DNA of 64,000 bases from Buddleja alternifolia (taxonomy: Eukaryota; Streptophyta; Magnoliopsida; Lamiales; Scrophulariaceae). Positions 20,869-33,038 of this stretch are shown here, in pieces. The translations under genes were made by a program, and so were the position numbers. The notes beneath the pieces are model-generated. The model saw nothing but the letters and a program-made list of their open reading frames with translations, was not told the DNA's origin and searched no databases. The stretch spans positions 27,468,591-27,532,590 of the forward strand of contig CM033393.1 in the NCBI GenBank assembly GCA_019426215.1, written 5' to 3'. Each line of letters opens with the position of its first letter. Positions within the stretch are counted from its first letter, which is position 1.

Positions 20869-21654
20869 CATCTAAAACATATTCATGTAGGTCGTTTCTC
20901 CAATTAAGAGAGTATCAAAAGTAGGAAAAAACAATCACTTATCATAATTTGATGAATCATGCAGTTAATTATTTTAATTAATTTTTCCATAATATGAAGT
21001 ATCATATGGTTTAACAAGCATTCCTTGCCGAAGTAATTTAAAATATACTTAATTTTAATGTTTAATATATTATTTATTGTTAATTTTTTATTTCTTGTTC
21101 AATGACTGGAACTTGATCTGAAAGTCGTTACTCGAAAAAATAGAATAAAAAAAAATTTGAATATAATTTTATGTTATTTTAAAGTAGTTTTAAGTGTTAT
21201 AAATTTGTCTCACAATATATATAAAAAGATTCGCATTTTTCATCAATTTAATATGTGGTTTTGTACAAAATAAGAAAATAAACGTCAACTAGTGATGAAC
21301 GAAAGATTAGTGGATGGAAAATAGGTATTTTTTTCAAATAAATAATCAAATATAATTTTGTATTGAATTTGACATTTTAGTAAACTATAGAAATCTACTC
21401 TCCCTAATAGTTAAAAGTTACAGTTAAAAGTTATGTGCCTTTACTAATTTGAAAATTTCCTATTGCCTTAATAATAAATTTTTCATTAAATTACTGTTGT
21501 CCATTATCAATATTTACTATTGGGTCCAGTTAAAAGCTTCAGCTCATAAAAAATAACAGTCATACAATGTTAATGAGCATCTAATCATTTTTTAAGAAAC
21601 ACCCAATACTATGTACGTATAAAGCTCTGGTTTCTATGGTTTGTCATGATTCAG

Positions 21655-21735
21655 GTCGGACTCAACGTTCCGAACACATTTTCTGAGATTCCTGACTTCG
21701 ACGTTGACACTATTTTGACCCCGCATCAAAACTGA
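21655..21735 (+). CDS. Possible last exon of a host gene
   Basis: After an acceptor-like sequence ending 'tcatgattcag' (21654) there are 26 sense codons and a TGA (21733-21735). The peptide starts VGLNVPNTFSEIPDFDVD and ends TPHQN. The stretch is less AT-rich than its surroundings and lies between AT-rich flanks like an exon between intron and 3' UTR. I cannot name the protein and found no further exon upstream with confidence. It could be chance. Confidence 0.25.
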   Translation, partial: VGLNVPNTFSEIPDFDVDTILTPHQN

Positions 21736-22279
21736 AAAGAAATATAATGAACTAAATCATAATTATATCATGTTGCTTCTTTATTTTTCTTTTGTATTTA
21801 GTATCAAACTTTGAAAATTAACCTTTCGTTTCTTTTGAATAATTATAATTTAAATAAGAAAATCAAAGAGATAAATAGAAGAAAGTTTTAGGAATTCACA
21901 AGTGTGCACAACATGTAAGTATTATATGGCTAAAAGTTTTTCATACGATGTCATCTATATATTTAAAGGTGTAATATATTCATGACCTATAGTTGAGAAA
22001 CTCTCACAATCTATTTTTTTTAAAAATTAAAAAATTCAAAACAGTTAACAAATTATGACATTAAGAAGATAAATTATTTATGTTTCACAAAAGAGGTTCG
22101 TATCAAAAAGGAGGTATGATGTTATTTTCAAATTAAAACACATAAAATGCTAAAAACCTCAATTATGTCGTTGCTCTTTAAATCTTTAATACATACTCAT
22201 TATGGTTAAGATGGCCTAGAAATTCCAAGAAATTTTTTGAGCAACTCGTACTTTTATAATATAATAGATAATTGATGAT

Positions 22280-22760
22280 CGTAAATTTCGTCAGTAAGAG
22301 AATATCACGTGATTTACCATGTGGGGAGGGAATCAGGTCCAACTCACAACAAACTAGGTTGGGGGTTAAAAAATTTATAAACTGCACTCTCTGTTATGCG
22401 AGCTGCCTACGTACCCGAAAAAATGGGATAAGTTTGTTCGTAGTTCTATGGTGAAATTACTCTCAGAAGTAGCCAGTGGATTTTTTCTAAGAGAGTCGAT
22501 CATCAATGTCATCAGATCCTTTGGGGGTATATATAAGATTGATGGTAGGCTATGGGCCGGGGCTTGAGCATTGGCCCATTTACCTCTTTATTAAACCCAT
22601 TACTTGGCCCTTTTGTATTATAACCTCTTGAACATAGCGGGTCATATTCACAATGGGCCGCCAGCCCCATGGGCTTGACTATCATAATAACCGTGGACTC
22701 GATCCGTAGGTAGTTCCCCGGCTCAAGTCGGGGGTAGATTAATTACCATAATGCCCCTAG
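22280..22760 (-). repeat. Probable LTR (part) of a Tat-like element H
   Basis: On the minus strand the sequence has a TATA-like stretch (22528-22536), then GGTACGTAGGCAGCTCG (22399-22415), a 17-mer identical to one in the LTR of the Tat element G (56211-56227), followed in both by GAGTGCAGT and TATAA. The upstream part has 'cccgacttgagccgggg' and similar GC-rich stretches like the U3 of G. Boundaries are not determined. It would be the 3' LTR of H, whose gag lies at 36541-37799 on the same strand. Confidence 0.5.
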
Positions 22761-23151
22761 ACATTTTTTGTGCACATTATAATGCCTCTACTCCTCGGTG
22801 TAGAAATATGTATGGATGTATGGCAAGCTTTGTCACCTCAGGGGGTCTAATGAGTCAACCCTTTGAAGGGGGGATATCTTAAGTGTTATCTCGAGGCAAT
22901 GTAGGTGTTGACTTAAGGCAACACCCAAAGGAAGCTTGTTGTCTCGAATAGGACTTGGAATTCTAAGGCACCTATCGGAGATTTTGGTATCCTGAAGGGG
23001 ACTTATAATTTTTTAGATGGGCCTTTGCACAGAGGTGAGGAGGCAAGGGTCCTTAACTTGTCTCAAGGGGGTAAGAGCTTTGCTTTTGCTACTAGGTGAG
23101 AGTGCAAGGTCCTTTGCCTCAAGATGAGGAGGTAAAGGCCTTGGCTCTATG
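22761..23151 (-). other. Non-coding internal DNA of H, left of the E insertion
   Basis: Contains loose repeats of about 50 to 60 bp built from 'aggtgagg', 'caaggtcctttgcctcaag' and similar words. The same wording resumes after element E ('atggtcctttgcctctaggtgagg' at 33054 onwards), which shows that E interrupted one repeat region. No ORF. Confidence 0.55.
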
Positions 23152-25276
23152 TGTTGGGTTGACTCATTCCCTCGGGTGGCTCGTGGTAGCGGAAATTAAA
23201 AAATTTCAAAAGTAAACGTACAACCACCCAAAAACAGGAATATGGAATTGGTTCGATCGAATTTGATAAGGAGGTAAGCGAAATTATACCTTTCAAAAAT
23301 TTGGTTTCACCTCGTACTTTGGATCTCAGCAACCCTGTGGTGCAAATCCACACAATTTCCCTTGGGTGAGAAATTGCCCGTTATCTTTTCGTATCTCCCG
23401 GTTTAGAGTGCTCCAAGCGTCGCACCTCTAAGATGTATCCACACCTCGTTCAAGTCACCAATCGTCTTGCCTTGCGTGCTAGACAACAAAACGATTCTAA
23501 GCTTAACTTAGGCTTGATTATGTGAAGGGTAGGAATATTTTCTAAGTCGTTTAATTCAACACATGAATAGAACGACGTCTTGTTGGAAAGGGAGAAGGTG
23601 GCCGATTTTTAGGTTAGGGAAGGGGGGAGGATTTTCCAGCAATTATTCATCATCCTTTTAGTCTTCTTCATCTCTTATTTATAGGTGAAGATTACCTAGA
23701 GTCCTATTAGGAAAAGGAAACTTCCTTTCTCCCAAACTCTCTAGTAATCCTTATCCTGTGAAGACTTGGAGGAGGGGAAAACTCTTTTCCTCCTCCACCA
23801 CACATAAAAAAAAAAAAAAACGCCCCCTCCCTTATTTACTCATAAAATTGGTCAACACAAGTCAATTGGATTCTAGGATTTAATTTTGACTTCTCAATTT
23901 AATTATAGGTTCAACCCATCAATTAAATACAAGTCAAATTAAATCCAACCAACTACTTCCAACATTTATTTATTTTACTTGGGCTCTACCCAATTAAATA
24001 AAATACTTGGACTCTACTAGATCCATTAATTTAATTAATTCTACAAGATTAATTAAAAGAGTACAATTAATTGAATCCTTCAATTAATTTATATTCCATA
24101 TTAGGAAAGTACCAAACTTTCCTAATTCCCTCAATTTCCTCGAAATTGATTAATCACATCTATTCAAGCAGTGACTCTCTCGAGTTAGTGTGTGACCCCT
24201 TAGGCTCGTTTCTATCTAGTAGTAAGTACACCTTCTCACAGTGCTAGTGTACCTTCCTAAAATGGAAAGTACTAGATTAAATCAATCCTTTGATTTAATC
24301 AAGCCTCGAATTAGTCACCAAGCTAATTCTCGGCACTGAGAAATCGCGGTTCCCCACCTAGCATAGGGTCCGGAAGACCTAGATAAAACGAAAGTAAAGA
24401 TACGCCTTTTGCGATCTTGATCCTCGCATAAGTAAGATCTCTCTATCTAATCTCCCGATTGAATCTAGAGCATTGGCTAAGGTCGAAGCTCTATTAATTC
24501 AATACTATGCTTCCCACGTTATGTGAAATCGACTTCGACTATCTAAACGAGGAAACCCTACGCCTCTTTAGATATCATACTTCGGCCGAAGATTCCTTAA
24601 GTCGATTCACTATGTAACCATAGGAGATTAGCCGATTGGCTAATGTCAGAGATAGATTCCTCTTGATTCTCACGTGTCTTACTACGTAAGACGTGCATGT
24701 CTGAGTTTGCCCATATTCGATCATCTAAAGTGATCATGTAACAAATCAAGAACATGCGCGGTTACGCATAAGACATCCAATGGAATCTTAGGTCCAAAGG
24801 ATTACTCTTATACTACACGACTGGGAATCCATTTCAGGAACTTCCATGGGGTTGTTCAGTTCGCCCCTTACCACAATGGCAACCCTCATATATGCATTGA
24901 CTTTCACCGTGCCAGTATCTATGGAACGAGATGCACTTCTACCAGAGTATGCATCATATGAGCAAGTCTTTTGGGTTGCATCGATATCCCTTTATCTCGA
25001 TGAACCCTTTCACGACTTGTAACAATGTTTAAAGATCACAGCCTTCGAGACATATTCCATCATTGCCACACCCAATGTGCAATGATGTCCCATAGCTATG
25101 TGTGATTTTTCGGGACTTTATTCTAAGCCAAAGTAAAAAATTAATTTAAGAATAAAGACATGCCAAACATAAAAAAGAGATTGACTTTATTTGTAAGAAA
25201 ACGATTGTTCAACTCTAGAGTTACTATTACAAAGAACGGCGCCCAATAATTGGTGCGCCGGGCACTAACTCTAACA
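23152..25276 (-). repeat. 3' LTR of element E
   Basis: Minus strand from TGTTAGAGTTAGTGCCCGGC (25276) to GAGTCAACCCAACA (23152); 2125 bp. Compared with the other LTR it lacks about 25 bp ('...ccactagaagttccacattc...' is present only at 32560-32585) and has a longer A-run near 23805-23820. ORF-like frames inside it are not genes. Confidence 0.95.
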
Positions 25277-26605
25277 ATCTCCCACTTGCCCTAGCGCCAA
25301 TTGCCCATGTACTTGAGCCCATTCTTCCAAGATGTCCTTCAAATACTTTTTGGCTAAGGGGTTTGGTGAGTGGGTCCGCTATGTTGTCTGCTGTATCCAC
25401 GCGCTCCATTCGCACGTCACCTCTTCCAATGATTTCTCGTATCAATCAGAATTTCCTCAGAACATGTTTGGATTTTGATGAGACCTCGGCTCTTTTGCTT
25501 GCGCAATAGCCCCGTTGTTATCACAGTATACCATTACTGGATCCCCAACGGATGGAACGACACCCAATTCTTGGATGAAGTTCCTCATCCAAACAGCTTC
25601 TTTTGCAGTCTCATTTGCTGCAATGAATTCTGCTTCAGTGGTGGAGTCGGCTATGGTTGCTTGCTTGGAACTCTTCCAGCTAACCGCTCCGCCATTAAGC
25701 AGAAATACAAACCCAAAGACCGACTTCGAGTCATCCTTGTCGGATTGGAAACTCGAATCAGTAAACCCCTCTAATTCCAATACTCCTCGTCCGTATATCA
25801 AGAACAATTCCTTAGTTCTCCTTAGATATATAAGGATTGTTTTCACCGAACGCTAGTGTGCCATGCCTGGATTCGCTTGATATCGACTGCACGCACTCAA
25901 TGCATAAGCTACATCGGGTCTTGTGCATATCATCGTGTACATTATACTACCTATCGCAGAAGCATAGGGAGTTTTGGACATTTTCACTCTTTCTTCCTCA
26001 GTCTTTGGGCACATAGACTTGGAAAGTGTGATGCCATGTCCTATTGGTAAGAATCCCTTCTTGGACTCTTCTATTTCAAATCTTTTGAGTACGCGATCGA
26101 CGTATGCATATTGGGAGAGACCTAGCATCCTATTCGATCTATCCATATAGATCTTCATACCGAGTATGTAGGACGCCTCTCCCATATCTTTCATGGAGAA
26201 TTTATTAGAGAGCCATACTTTAGTTGACTGCATCATCCCTACATCATTTCCAATTAGTAGGATGTCCTCGACATAAAGTATGATGAACGTGACTGCGCTC
26301 CCACTATCTTTCTTATACACACATGCCTCTTCAACATTTTGAACGTATCCATACTCTTGTATGACAGTGTCAAAACGTTTGTTCCAACTTCGAGAAGCTT
26401 GCTTAAGTCCATAGATGGACCTTTGGAGTTTACACACTTTGTGTTCGCTCCCTTTGGATGTAAAGCCCTCTGGCTGTTGCATGTAAATCTCTTCCTCAAT
26501 TTCTCCATTGAGGAATGCAGTCTTTACATCCATCTGCCATATTTCATAATCAAAATATGCAGATATTGCATGCATAATCCTAATGGATTTTAGCATAGCC
26601 ACTGG
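25227..26605 (-). pseudogene. RT and RNase H of element E
   Basis: Continues the polyprotein after the stop at 26606-26608. Motifs: WQMDVKTAFLNGEIEEEIYM, KLQRSIYGLKQASRSW, the catalytic box as YVED (26275-26264, GAG where GAC or GAT is expected), YILGMKIYMDRS, then TAG at 25853-25855 replacing the Trp of the family's AHWNAV. RNase H follows: YGRGVLELEGFTDSSFQSD, SWKSSKQATIADSTTEAEF, YCDNNGAIAQAKEPRSHQ. One A is missing in an A-run near 25470, after which the frame holding ADPLTKPLSQKVFEGHLG (25227-25445) is read; a further TGA lies near 25447. The YVED change alone should abolish polymerase activity. Confidence 0.9.
25277..25287 (-). promoter_or_regulatory. Polypurine tract of element E
   Basis: The minus strand reads AAGTGGGAGAT directly before the LTR start TGTTAGAG. 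The identical 11-mer precedes the 3' LTR of F (48762-48772), and a variant AAGTGGGATAT precedes the right LTR of I. Confidence 0.9.
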
Positions 26606-29176
26606 TTAGAAGGTTTCCTCATAGTCAATCCCTTGTCTTTGAGTAAATCCTTTTGCCACGAGGCGAGCCTTATAGGTGACTGCCGCTCCATCAACTCCAA
26701 GCTTTCGCTTGTAGACCCACTTATAGCCAATGGGCTTGATGCCCTCAGGTGGGTCAACCAAGGTCCATACCTTGTTGGAGTACATGGAGTCCATTTCGAA
26801 TGTCATGGCCTCTAGCCATCTTCTAGAATCAATGTCAGACATTGCACTCTTAAAACTCTTCGGATCAGAGTCTAGAGGAGGATCTTGAGTGCCCTCCTCT
26901 TGCAATAGGCCTAGCCATCTTTCAGGCTCCTTTGGGATCCTCTTTGATCTCCTCAAAGGTTGTGTGTTTTCAGTGGGTGCCTCTGATGTAGCCTCGTTGG
27001 TGTCGGGTGGGTTAATTTGTATCTCTTGACTTGATCCATTCTTATGGGCCTCATCAAGTTCTACAGCCTCGACTTTCCTATTTAGAAGGTGACCCCTCTC
27101 CAAGAAATTGGCATTTCTCGAAACAATAACCTTTTGTTCCGTTGGGCTGTAGAAGTAATATCCAACAGTTTCCTTTGGATATCCGACAAAATAGCACAAA
27201 GAGAACTTGGGGTCCAATTTGTCTCCCACTAAGTGCTTTACATAAGTTGGAGACCCCCACATTCTCAAATGATTATACGAGGGCGTCTTTCCACACAAAC
27301 TTTCATATGGGGTATTGGGCACCGTCTTGCTGGGCGATCTATTCAACAGATAGACAGCCGTTTCATGAGCATAGCCCCACATGGAGTTAGTAACTTTAGT
27401 GAGACCCATCATGGTTCGAACCATATCTAGCAATGTTCGATTCCTATGCTCGGCTACCCCGTTATGTTGAGGCGTGTCGGGCGATGTCCACTGTGAGAGA
27501 ATTCCATTCTCTCTAAGATAATCAAGAAACTCGGTAGACAAGTATTCTCCTCCTCGATCCGATCGAAGAGCCTTAATACTTCTACCAAGTTGTTTCTCTA
27601 CTTCATTTCCGAACTCCTTAAACTTCTCAAAGGATTCAGATTTATATCTCATAAGATATAAGTAACCAGACCGTGAATAATCATCGGTAAAAGTTATGAA
27701 GTAGCTTTGGCTCCCATGAGTGCTCACACTCATTGGCCCACACACGTTCGTATGGACCAAGTCCAATGGTTTTGTGGCTCGTTTCGCTTTCCTCGAAAAT
27801 GGTAACTTGGTCATTTTTGTTTTAAGACATGATTCGCAACTTAACAATTCATCTAAGTCATTTACACCTAAATGTTTTGCCATTGTTCGAATTCTTTCTT
27901 TGGAAATATGTCCAAGTCTTTCGTGCCACATTTGTGTGTTTACTTGATTATCTTGTTTACGTTTGTTACTTTGTTGAATATTGAGATTGGAAATTATTGG
28001 GGATATAGTATACATTCCATCCTTCATTTTCGATTCCATAACAAGAGACGATTCATAAAACAAAAACAAACTTTTATTACGAATCTCAAAAAAATATCCT
28101 TCTCTATCCAAAATCGGAATCGAGATAATATTTCTTATTATTTCAGGAACAAAATAAACGGAATGTAAAACTAATTTCCTATCTCCCAACTCTAAGTAGA
28201 TTGTCCCCACGGCTTTGGCAGCAGCCAATGCTCCATTCCCCATCCGCAGGGTCATATTTCCTCTATTTAGCTCCTTGGTTCTTTTCATCACCTGCAAATC
28301 ATTGCAGATATGAACACCGCATCCAGTGTCAAAATCCCAAGAAGAATCGTTCACAGTGAAGTTAACTTCAACAAAGAACATACCTTGAGCCGGAGGCTCT
28401 TTGCAGTTCCTTTGCCAGTGCCCAACTTTCCCACATTTGAAGCACTCATCAGACTTTTTAGACTTAGACTTCTTACCCTTCTTCACACCACCATTACCTT
28501 TCTGCTTCTTAGTCTTATTCTTCTTCTTGTTCCCCTTCTTGAATTTTGATGAAGAATTCATAAGAAGCACCAGTTTATCCTTCTTGATGGTGCTTTCTGC
28601 AGTCTTCAACATGTTCAACAGCTCAGGAAGCTTTGCTTCAAGTTGGTTCATGTTGAAATTGACCACAAATTGATCATAAGAGTTAGGCAATGACTGTAGG
28701 ACCAAATCCATAGAAAGCTCATTGTCAAGTGCCACGCCCAGACCAGCCAATTTTTCAATTAGCCCGATCATTTTGAGTACGTGCGCACTTACGTCAGAGT
28801 TTTCAGTCATTCGAGCTTTGAAGAGCTCCTTGGAGATAGCATATCTTTCTCGCCTAGTTCTAGTGCCATACAGCTCTTGCAAATGAAGGAGGATCGACGC
28901 AGCATTCTCGATCGTCTCATGTTGTCTCTGCAACTCGTTGCTCATAGAGGCTAACATGAGACATCGCACTTGCATGTCATCTTCCTTCCATTGTTGGTAC
29001 TGGAACTTTTCATCATCAGCTGAATCCTCTTCCGACTCATCTTGCACCAGTATGTAAAGCACATATTGTCTTCTTTCAGACGAAAGGATAATCTTAAGGT
29101 TACGAAGCCAATCTTCAAAGTTTGATCCAGTCAGTTTGTTTGTTTCAATTAGGGTTTTGAAAGGATTATTGGCCAT
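26606..29176 (-). pseudogene. Gag-protease-integrase-RT(N) polyprotein of element E
   Basis: An open frame of 856 residues from ATG at 29176 (MANNPFKTLIETNKLTGSNF). Gag domain 1-200; basic stretch 205-243; CCHC knuckle CFKCGKVGHWQRNC at 245-258; protease DTG at 283-285 (SWDFDTGCGVHICN); integrase zinc part MWHERLGHISKERI and CESCLKTKM; catalytic core VHTNVCGPM, RSDRGGEYLS and PQHNGVAEHRNRT; RT start ARLVAKGFTQRQGIDYEETF. The first catalytic Asp of integrase is Asn here (AAC, plus-strand 27746-27748; the F copy has Asp). TAA at 26606-26608 replaces the Ser codon in ETFSPVA. Apart from this, the frame is long and clean. Confidence 0.93.
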
Positions 29177-29312
29177 TTTTGTTTATCTACAAAAATGCAT
29201 AACAGACAATCAATAACGGATTTTCAAATAAAGTCGTTATACAATTTGGTCTTTAATTGTACAAGTTTCCCACTATTTTTCTCAAATCATACCACCCTCT
29301 TGACATGATTCG

Positions 29313-29673
29313 AAGAAACGTTAGTTTCTTTAGTGGGCTTGAGATCCATTCTCACTTCATCATATGCCCCATTTTCTGAGCTAACATACGATGATTTTGA
29401 ATAGTAGACTTACCGGACCTTCTATCTTTTTAGATAGTTCTCAAGATGGTTTTCCTCATCTCCCACATGTGCCCCATTTTCTGAGCTAACACATGAGGGA
29501 CGATGTTAGGCTCGACCCATCAAGTATCCCATGTATAACCATCAATTTCATTGCCCACATTTTCTGAGCAAAGCAATGAAATCAACCGATTTCCACGGGG
29601 CACCGTAGTGCTTAGTAAACACTCACAGCCTACCTCGAATCCAATCCACCCCATTTTCTGAGCAAAAGGATTG
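29313..29673 (-). promoter_or_regulatory. Array of four hairpins with a shared loop, plus a fifth small hairpin, in the leader of E
   Basis: The 15-mer GCTCAGAAAATGGGG (minus strand) lies at 29649-29663, 29472-29486 and 29367-29381, with a variant ending ATGTGG at 29555-29569. Each copy sits in the loop of a hairpin with a different stem: CAATCC/GGATTG (29642-29647 with 29668-29673), ATTTCATTGC and its complement (29545-29554 with 29573-29582, 10 bp perfect), an 11-bp stem with one mismatch (29461-29471 with 29490-29500), and a 9-bp stem with one G-U pair (29358-29366 with 29385-29393). Loops are 18 to 20 nt. A fifth stem AAGAAAC/GTTTCTT lies at 29313-29330. Stem sequences differ but pairing is kept, as expected for a functional RNA structure. 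Confidence 0.8.
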
Positions 29674-30426
29674 AACCTTTAGCGGCATTTCACATGGTGT
29701 ATACTTATGATGGAAGGCATGATAATAGAATTCCATTCTTAATATCATATAAGCCTAATATTTTCACAGGAGGGAATTATAACATGCTTATTGGGAGGTC
29801 TCATCAGATTTAATTATCTTGTTCTAATTATATATCCTATGCATGCATTACATCACATAATCATCATAGACAGATAAGTAAAACATCCACAAAGAGGTAA
29901 AATTGAGGATGAACCACCTCGAGCCCTAACCTAGCAACCCACTCGAGCCAAAGTGGGTCTGGACATTCTAGAAAATAAAAACATAACCTAGACTATTACA
30001 GTGGTATCGTCTCAGCATAGAAGTCTTCAAGTCTTGGCTCCGTCTCCTTACTCCGTCTTCAATTACATAGAATATCAAAAACTACTAATCTACTATACGA
30101 AAAGGAAAGAGCTAAACCGGCTGTTATTTACAACTCTAGAATAATTACATACATAGAAAACCAACACTACGACTAGGCTCGTGGTTCATCCTTTTATCAC
30201 ATAAACATGCCAAGCAACAAACATACATGTGATAAAGTAAATTTTACCCATTCATCATTCAAACTAGATTGCAAATATCATTGGTATAAGTTCGATATTG
30301 ATTTCTAAAACCTTTCTCAGAGTTTACAAGTCTAAAACATCATAGGTAAGGTCTTTGGGCCACCCACCTTCAGAAAGTACGAAGAAAGGAATTTTTTTTT
30401 ATTATTATTTAACTCTTTGTTGACCA

Positions 30427-30480
30427 CGCCTGGGCATGGTCATCCGTGCGCCTGGGCGTGGGTTACCCCACGCCTAGGCG
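30427..30480. repeat. Phased palindrome array 6 in the leader of E
   Basis: Core units CGCCTGGGCA, CGCCTGGGCG and CGCCTAGGCG start at 30427, 30449 and 30471: exact 22-bp pitch over three units. It lies about 405 bp inside the primer site, the same relative place as array 7 in F. Confidence 0.85.
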
Positions 30481-30884
30481 CTGCGTGCAGCGGCTGTTGC
30501 TGTTCGCGATTTTCAAATCAATTTTTTGCACGTTCGTGATTCTTTCGAGTTTCGATTAATGAATTTGAATTCTCCTAAGGTCTGAGTTTTATAACTTGAT
30601 GATTAAACCTTCGGTTCAACCATCTCGCAACACCCCACCAAAGGTGATTTCATAAAACTAGATCAAAACCTTCGAAAACAATCATATACCCAAATTTCAG
30701 ATTTCATGATTTTTAAAACCAATGACTTGTAAACATTAAAATCATAAAAATCAAACAACATCCCAAATCAAAATCAATCAAAGTCTAACAACAAACATAT
30801 TGATTATCATGCTTTCGATTTTACAATTAAAACGTAAAAACAAACATGCATAATCACATAAAAAATTCAATCGGGCCAAACCAT

Positions 30885-30897
30885 GGCTCTGATACCA
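30885..30897 (-). promoter_or_regulatory. Primer binding site of element E (initiator tRNA-Met type)
   Basis: The minus strand reads TGGTATCAGAGCC one base after the LTR end, the usual Ty1/copia primer site complementary to initiator tRNA-Met. Confidence 0.93.
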
Positions 30898-30898
30898 C

Positions 30899-33038
30899 TG
30901 TTAGGTTGACTCATTCCCTCGGGTGGCTCGTGGCAGCGGAAATTAAAATTTTACAAAAGTAAACGTACAACCACCCGAAAACAGGAATATGGAATTGGTT
31001 CGATCGAATTTGATAAGGAGGTAAACGAAATTATACCTTTCAAAAATTTCGTTTCACCTCGTACTTTGGATCTCAGCAACCCTGTGGTGCAAATCAACAC
31101 AACTTCCCTTGGGTGAGAAATTGCCCGTCGTCTTTTCGTATCTCCCGGTTTAGAGTGCTCCAAGCGTCGCACCTCTAAGATGTATCCACACATCGTTCAA
31201 GTCACCAATCGTCTTGCCATGCGTGCTAGACAACAAAACAATTCTAAGCTTAACTTAGGCTTGATTATGTGAAGGGTAGGAATATTTTCTAAGTCGTTTA
31301 ATTCAACACATGAATAGACGACGTCTTGTTGGAAAGGGAGAAGGTGGCCGATTTTTAGGTTAGGGAGGGGGGCGGATTTTCCAACAATTATTCATCATCA
31401 TTTTAGTCTTCTTCATCTCTTATTTATAGGTGAAGATTACATAGAGTCCTATTAGGAAAAGGAAACTTCCTTTCTCCCAAACTCTCTAGTAATCCTTATC
31501 CTATGAAGACTTGGATGAGGGGAAAACTCTTTTCCTCCTCCACCACACATAAAAAAAAACGCCCCCTCCCTTATTTACTCATAAAATTGGTCAACACAAT
31601 TCAATTGGATTCTAAGATTTAATTTTGACTTCTCAATTTAATTATAGTTTCAACCCATCAATTAAATACAAGTCAAATTAAATCCAACCAACTACTTCCA
31701 ACATTTATTTATTTAACTTGGGCTCTACCCAATTAAATAAAATACTTGGACTCTACTAGGTCCATTAATTTAATTAATTCTACAAGATTAATTAAAAGAG
31801 TAAAATTAATTGAATCCTTCAATTAATTTATATTCCATATTAGGAAAGTACCAAACTTTCCTAATTCCCTCAATTTCCTCGAAATTGATTAATCACATCT
31901 ATTCAAGCAGCGACTCTCTCGAGTTAGTGTGTGACCCTTTAGGCTCGTTTCTATCTAGTAGTAACTACACCTTCTCACAGTGCTAGTGTACCTTCCTAAA
32001 ATGGAAAGTACTAGATTAAATCAATCCTTTGATTTAATCAAGCCTCGAATTAGTCACCAAGCTAATTCTCGGCACTTAGAAATCGCGGTTGCCCACCTAG
32101 CGTAGGGTCCGGAAGACCTAGATAAAACGAAAGTAAAGATACGCCTTTTCCGATCTTGATCCTCGCATAAGTAAGATCTCTCTATCTAATCTCCCGATTG
32201 AATCTAGAGCATTGGCTAAGGTCGAAGCTCTATTAATTCAATACTATGCTTCCCACGTTATGTGAAATCGACTTCGACTATCTAAACGAGGAAACCCTAC
32301 GCCTCTTTAGATATCATACTTCGGCCGAAGATTCCTTAAGTCGATTCACTATGTAACCATAGGAGATTAGCCGATTGGCTAATGTCAGAGATAGATTCCT
32401 CTTGATTCTCACGTGCCTTACTACGTAAGACGTGCATGTCTGAGTTTGCCCATATTCGATCATCTAAAGTGATCATGTAACAAATCAAGAACATGCGCGG
32501 TTACGCATAAGACATCCAATGGAATCTTAGGTCCATAAGGATTACTCTTATACTACAAGACCACTAGAAGTTCCACATTCGACTGGGAATCCATTTCAGG
32601 AACTTCCATGGGGTTGTTCTGTTCGCCCATTACCACAATGGCAACCCTCATATATGCATTGGCTTTCACCGTGCCAGTATCTATGGAACGAGATACACTT
32701 CTACCAGAGTATGCATCATATGAGCAAGCCTTTTGGGTTGCATCGATATCCCTTTATCTTGATGAACCCTTTCACGACTTGGAACAATGTTTAAAGATCA
32801 CAGCCTTCGAGACATATTACATCATTGCCACACCCAATGTGCAATGATGTCCCATAGCTATATGTGATCCTTCGGGACTTTATTCTAAGCCAAAGTAAAA
32901 AAATAATTTAAGAATAAAGACATGCCACACATAAAAAAGAGATTGACTTTATTTATAAGAAAACGATTGTTCAACTCCAGAGTTACTATTACAAAGAATG
33001 GCGCCCAATAATTGGTGCGCCGGGCACTAACTCGAACA
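30899..33038 (-). repeat. 5' LTR of element E
   Basis: Minus strand from TGTTCGAGTTAGTGCCCGGC (33038) to GAGTCAACCTAACA (30899); 2140 bp. It drives the element RNA. It is related to the LTRs of F over much of its length (for example 'ggatatcgatg' and 'ccatagatactggcacggtg'). Confidence 0.95.

Larger units (their letters stand above)
20366..22260. other. AT-rich DNA without a clear gene
   Basis: About 75 per cent AT by impression, no ORF longer than 70 codons, and no retroelement protein fragments on either strand. Two small items are listed separately: a hairpin at 20805-20868 and a possible terminal exon at 21655-21735. 'aaaagttac' and similar short repeats occur near 21400-21440. This is the best candidate in the left half for non-TE host DNA. 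Confidence 0.5.
29177..30884 (-). other. 5' leader of element E
   Basis: 1.7 kb between the primer site and gag without a long ORF. In transcript order it holds the phased palindrome triplet (30427-30480), a long plain stretch, then the hairpin array (29313-29673), then gag 137 nt further on. F has the same order with similar distances, so the leader organisation is conserved in the family. Confidence 0.8.
23152..33038 (-). mobile_element. Complete Tork/Tnt1-like Ty1/copia retrotransposon E
   Basis: LTRs at 23152-25276 and 30899-33038, primer site 30885-30897, polypurine tract 25277-25287, and a perfect target duplication CTATG (23147-23151 and 33039-33043) make this a structurally complete insertion of 9887 bp. 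The two LTRs are nearly identical apart from point changes and about 25 bp missing from the left copy near 24818, so the insertion is fairly young. The coding region has two nonsense codons, a frameshift and two altered catalytic residues, so it cannot move by itself. A second member of the family (F) lies at 41052-50813. Confidence 0.95.
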
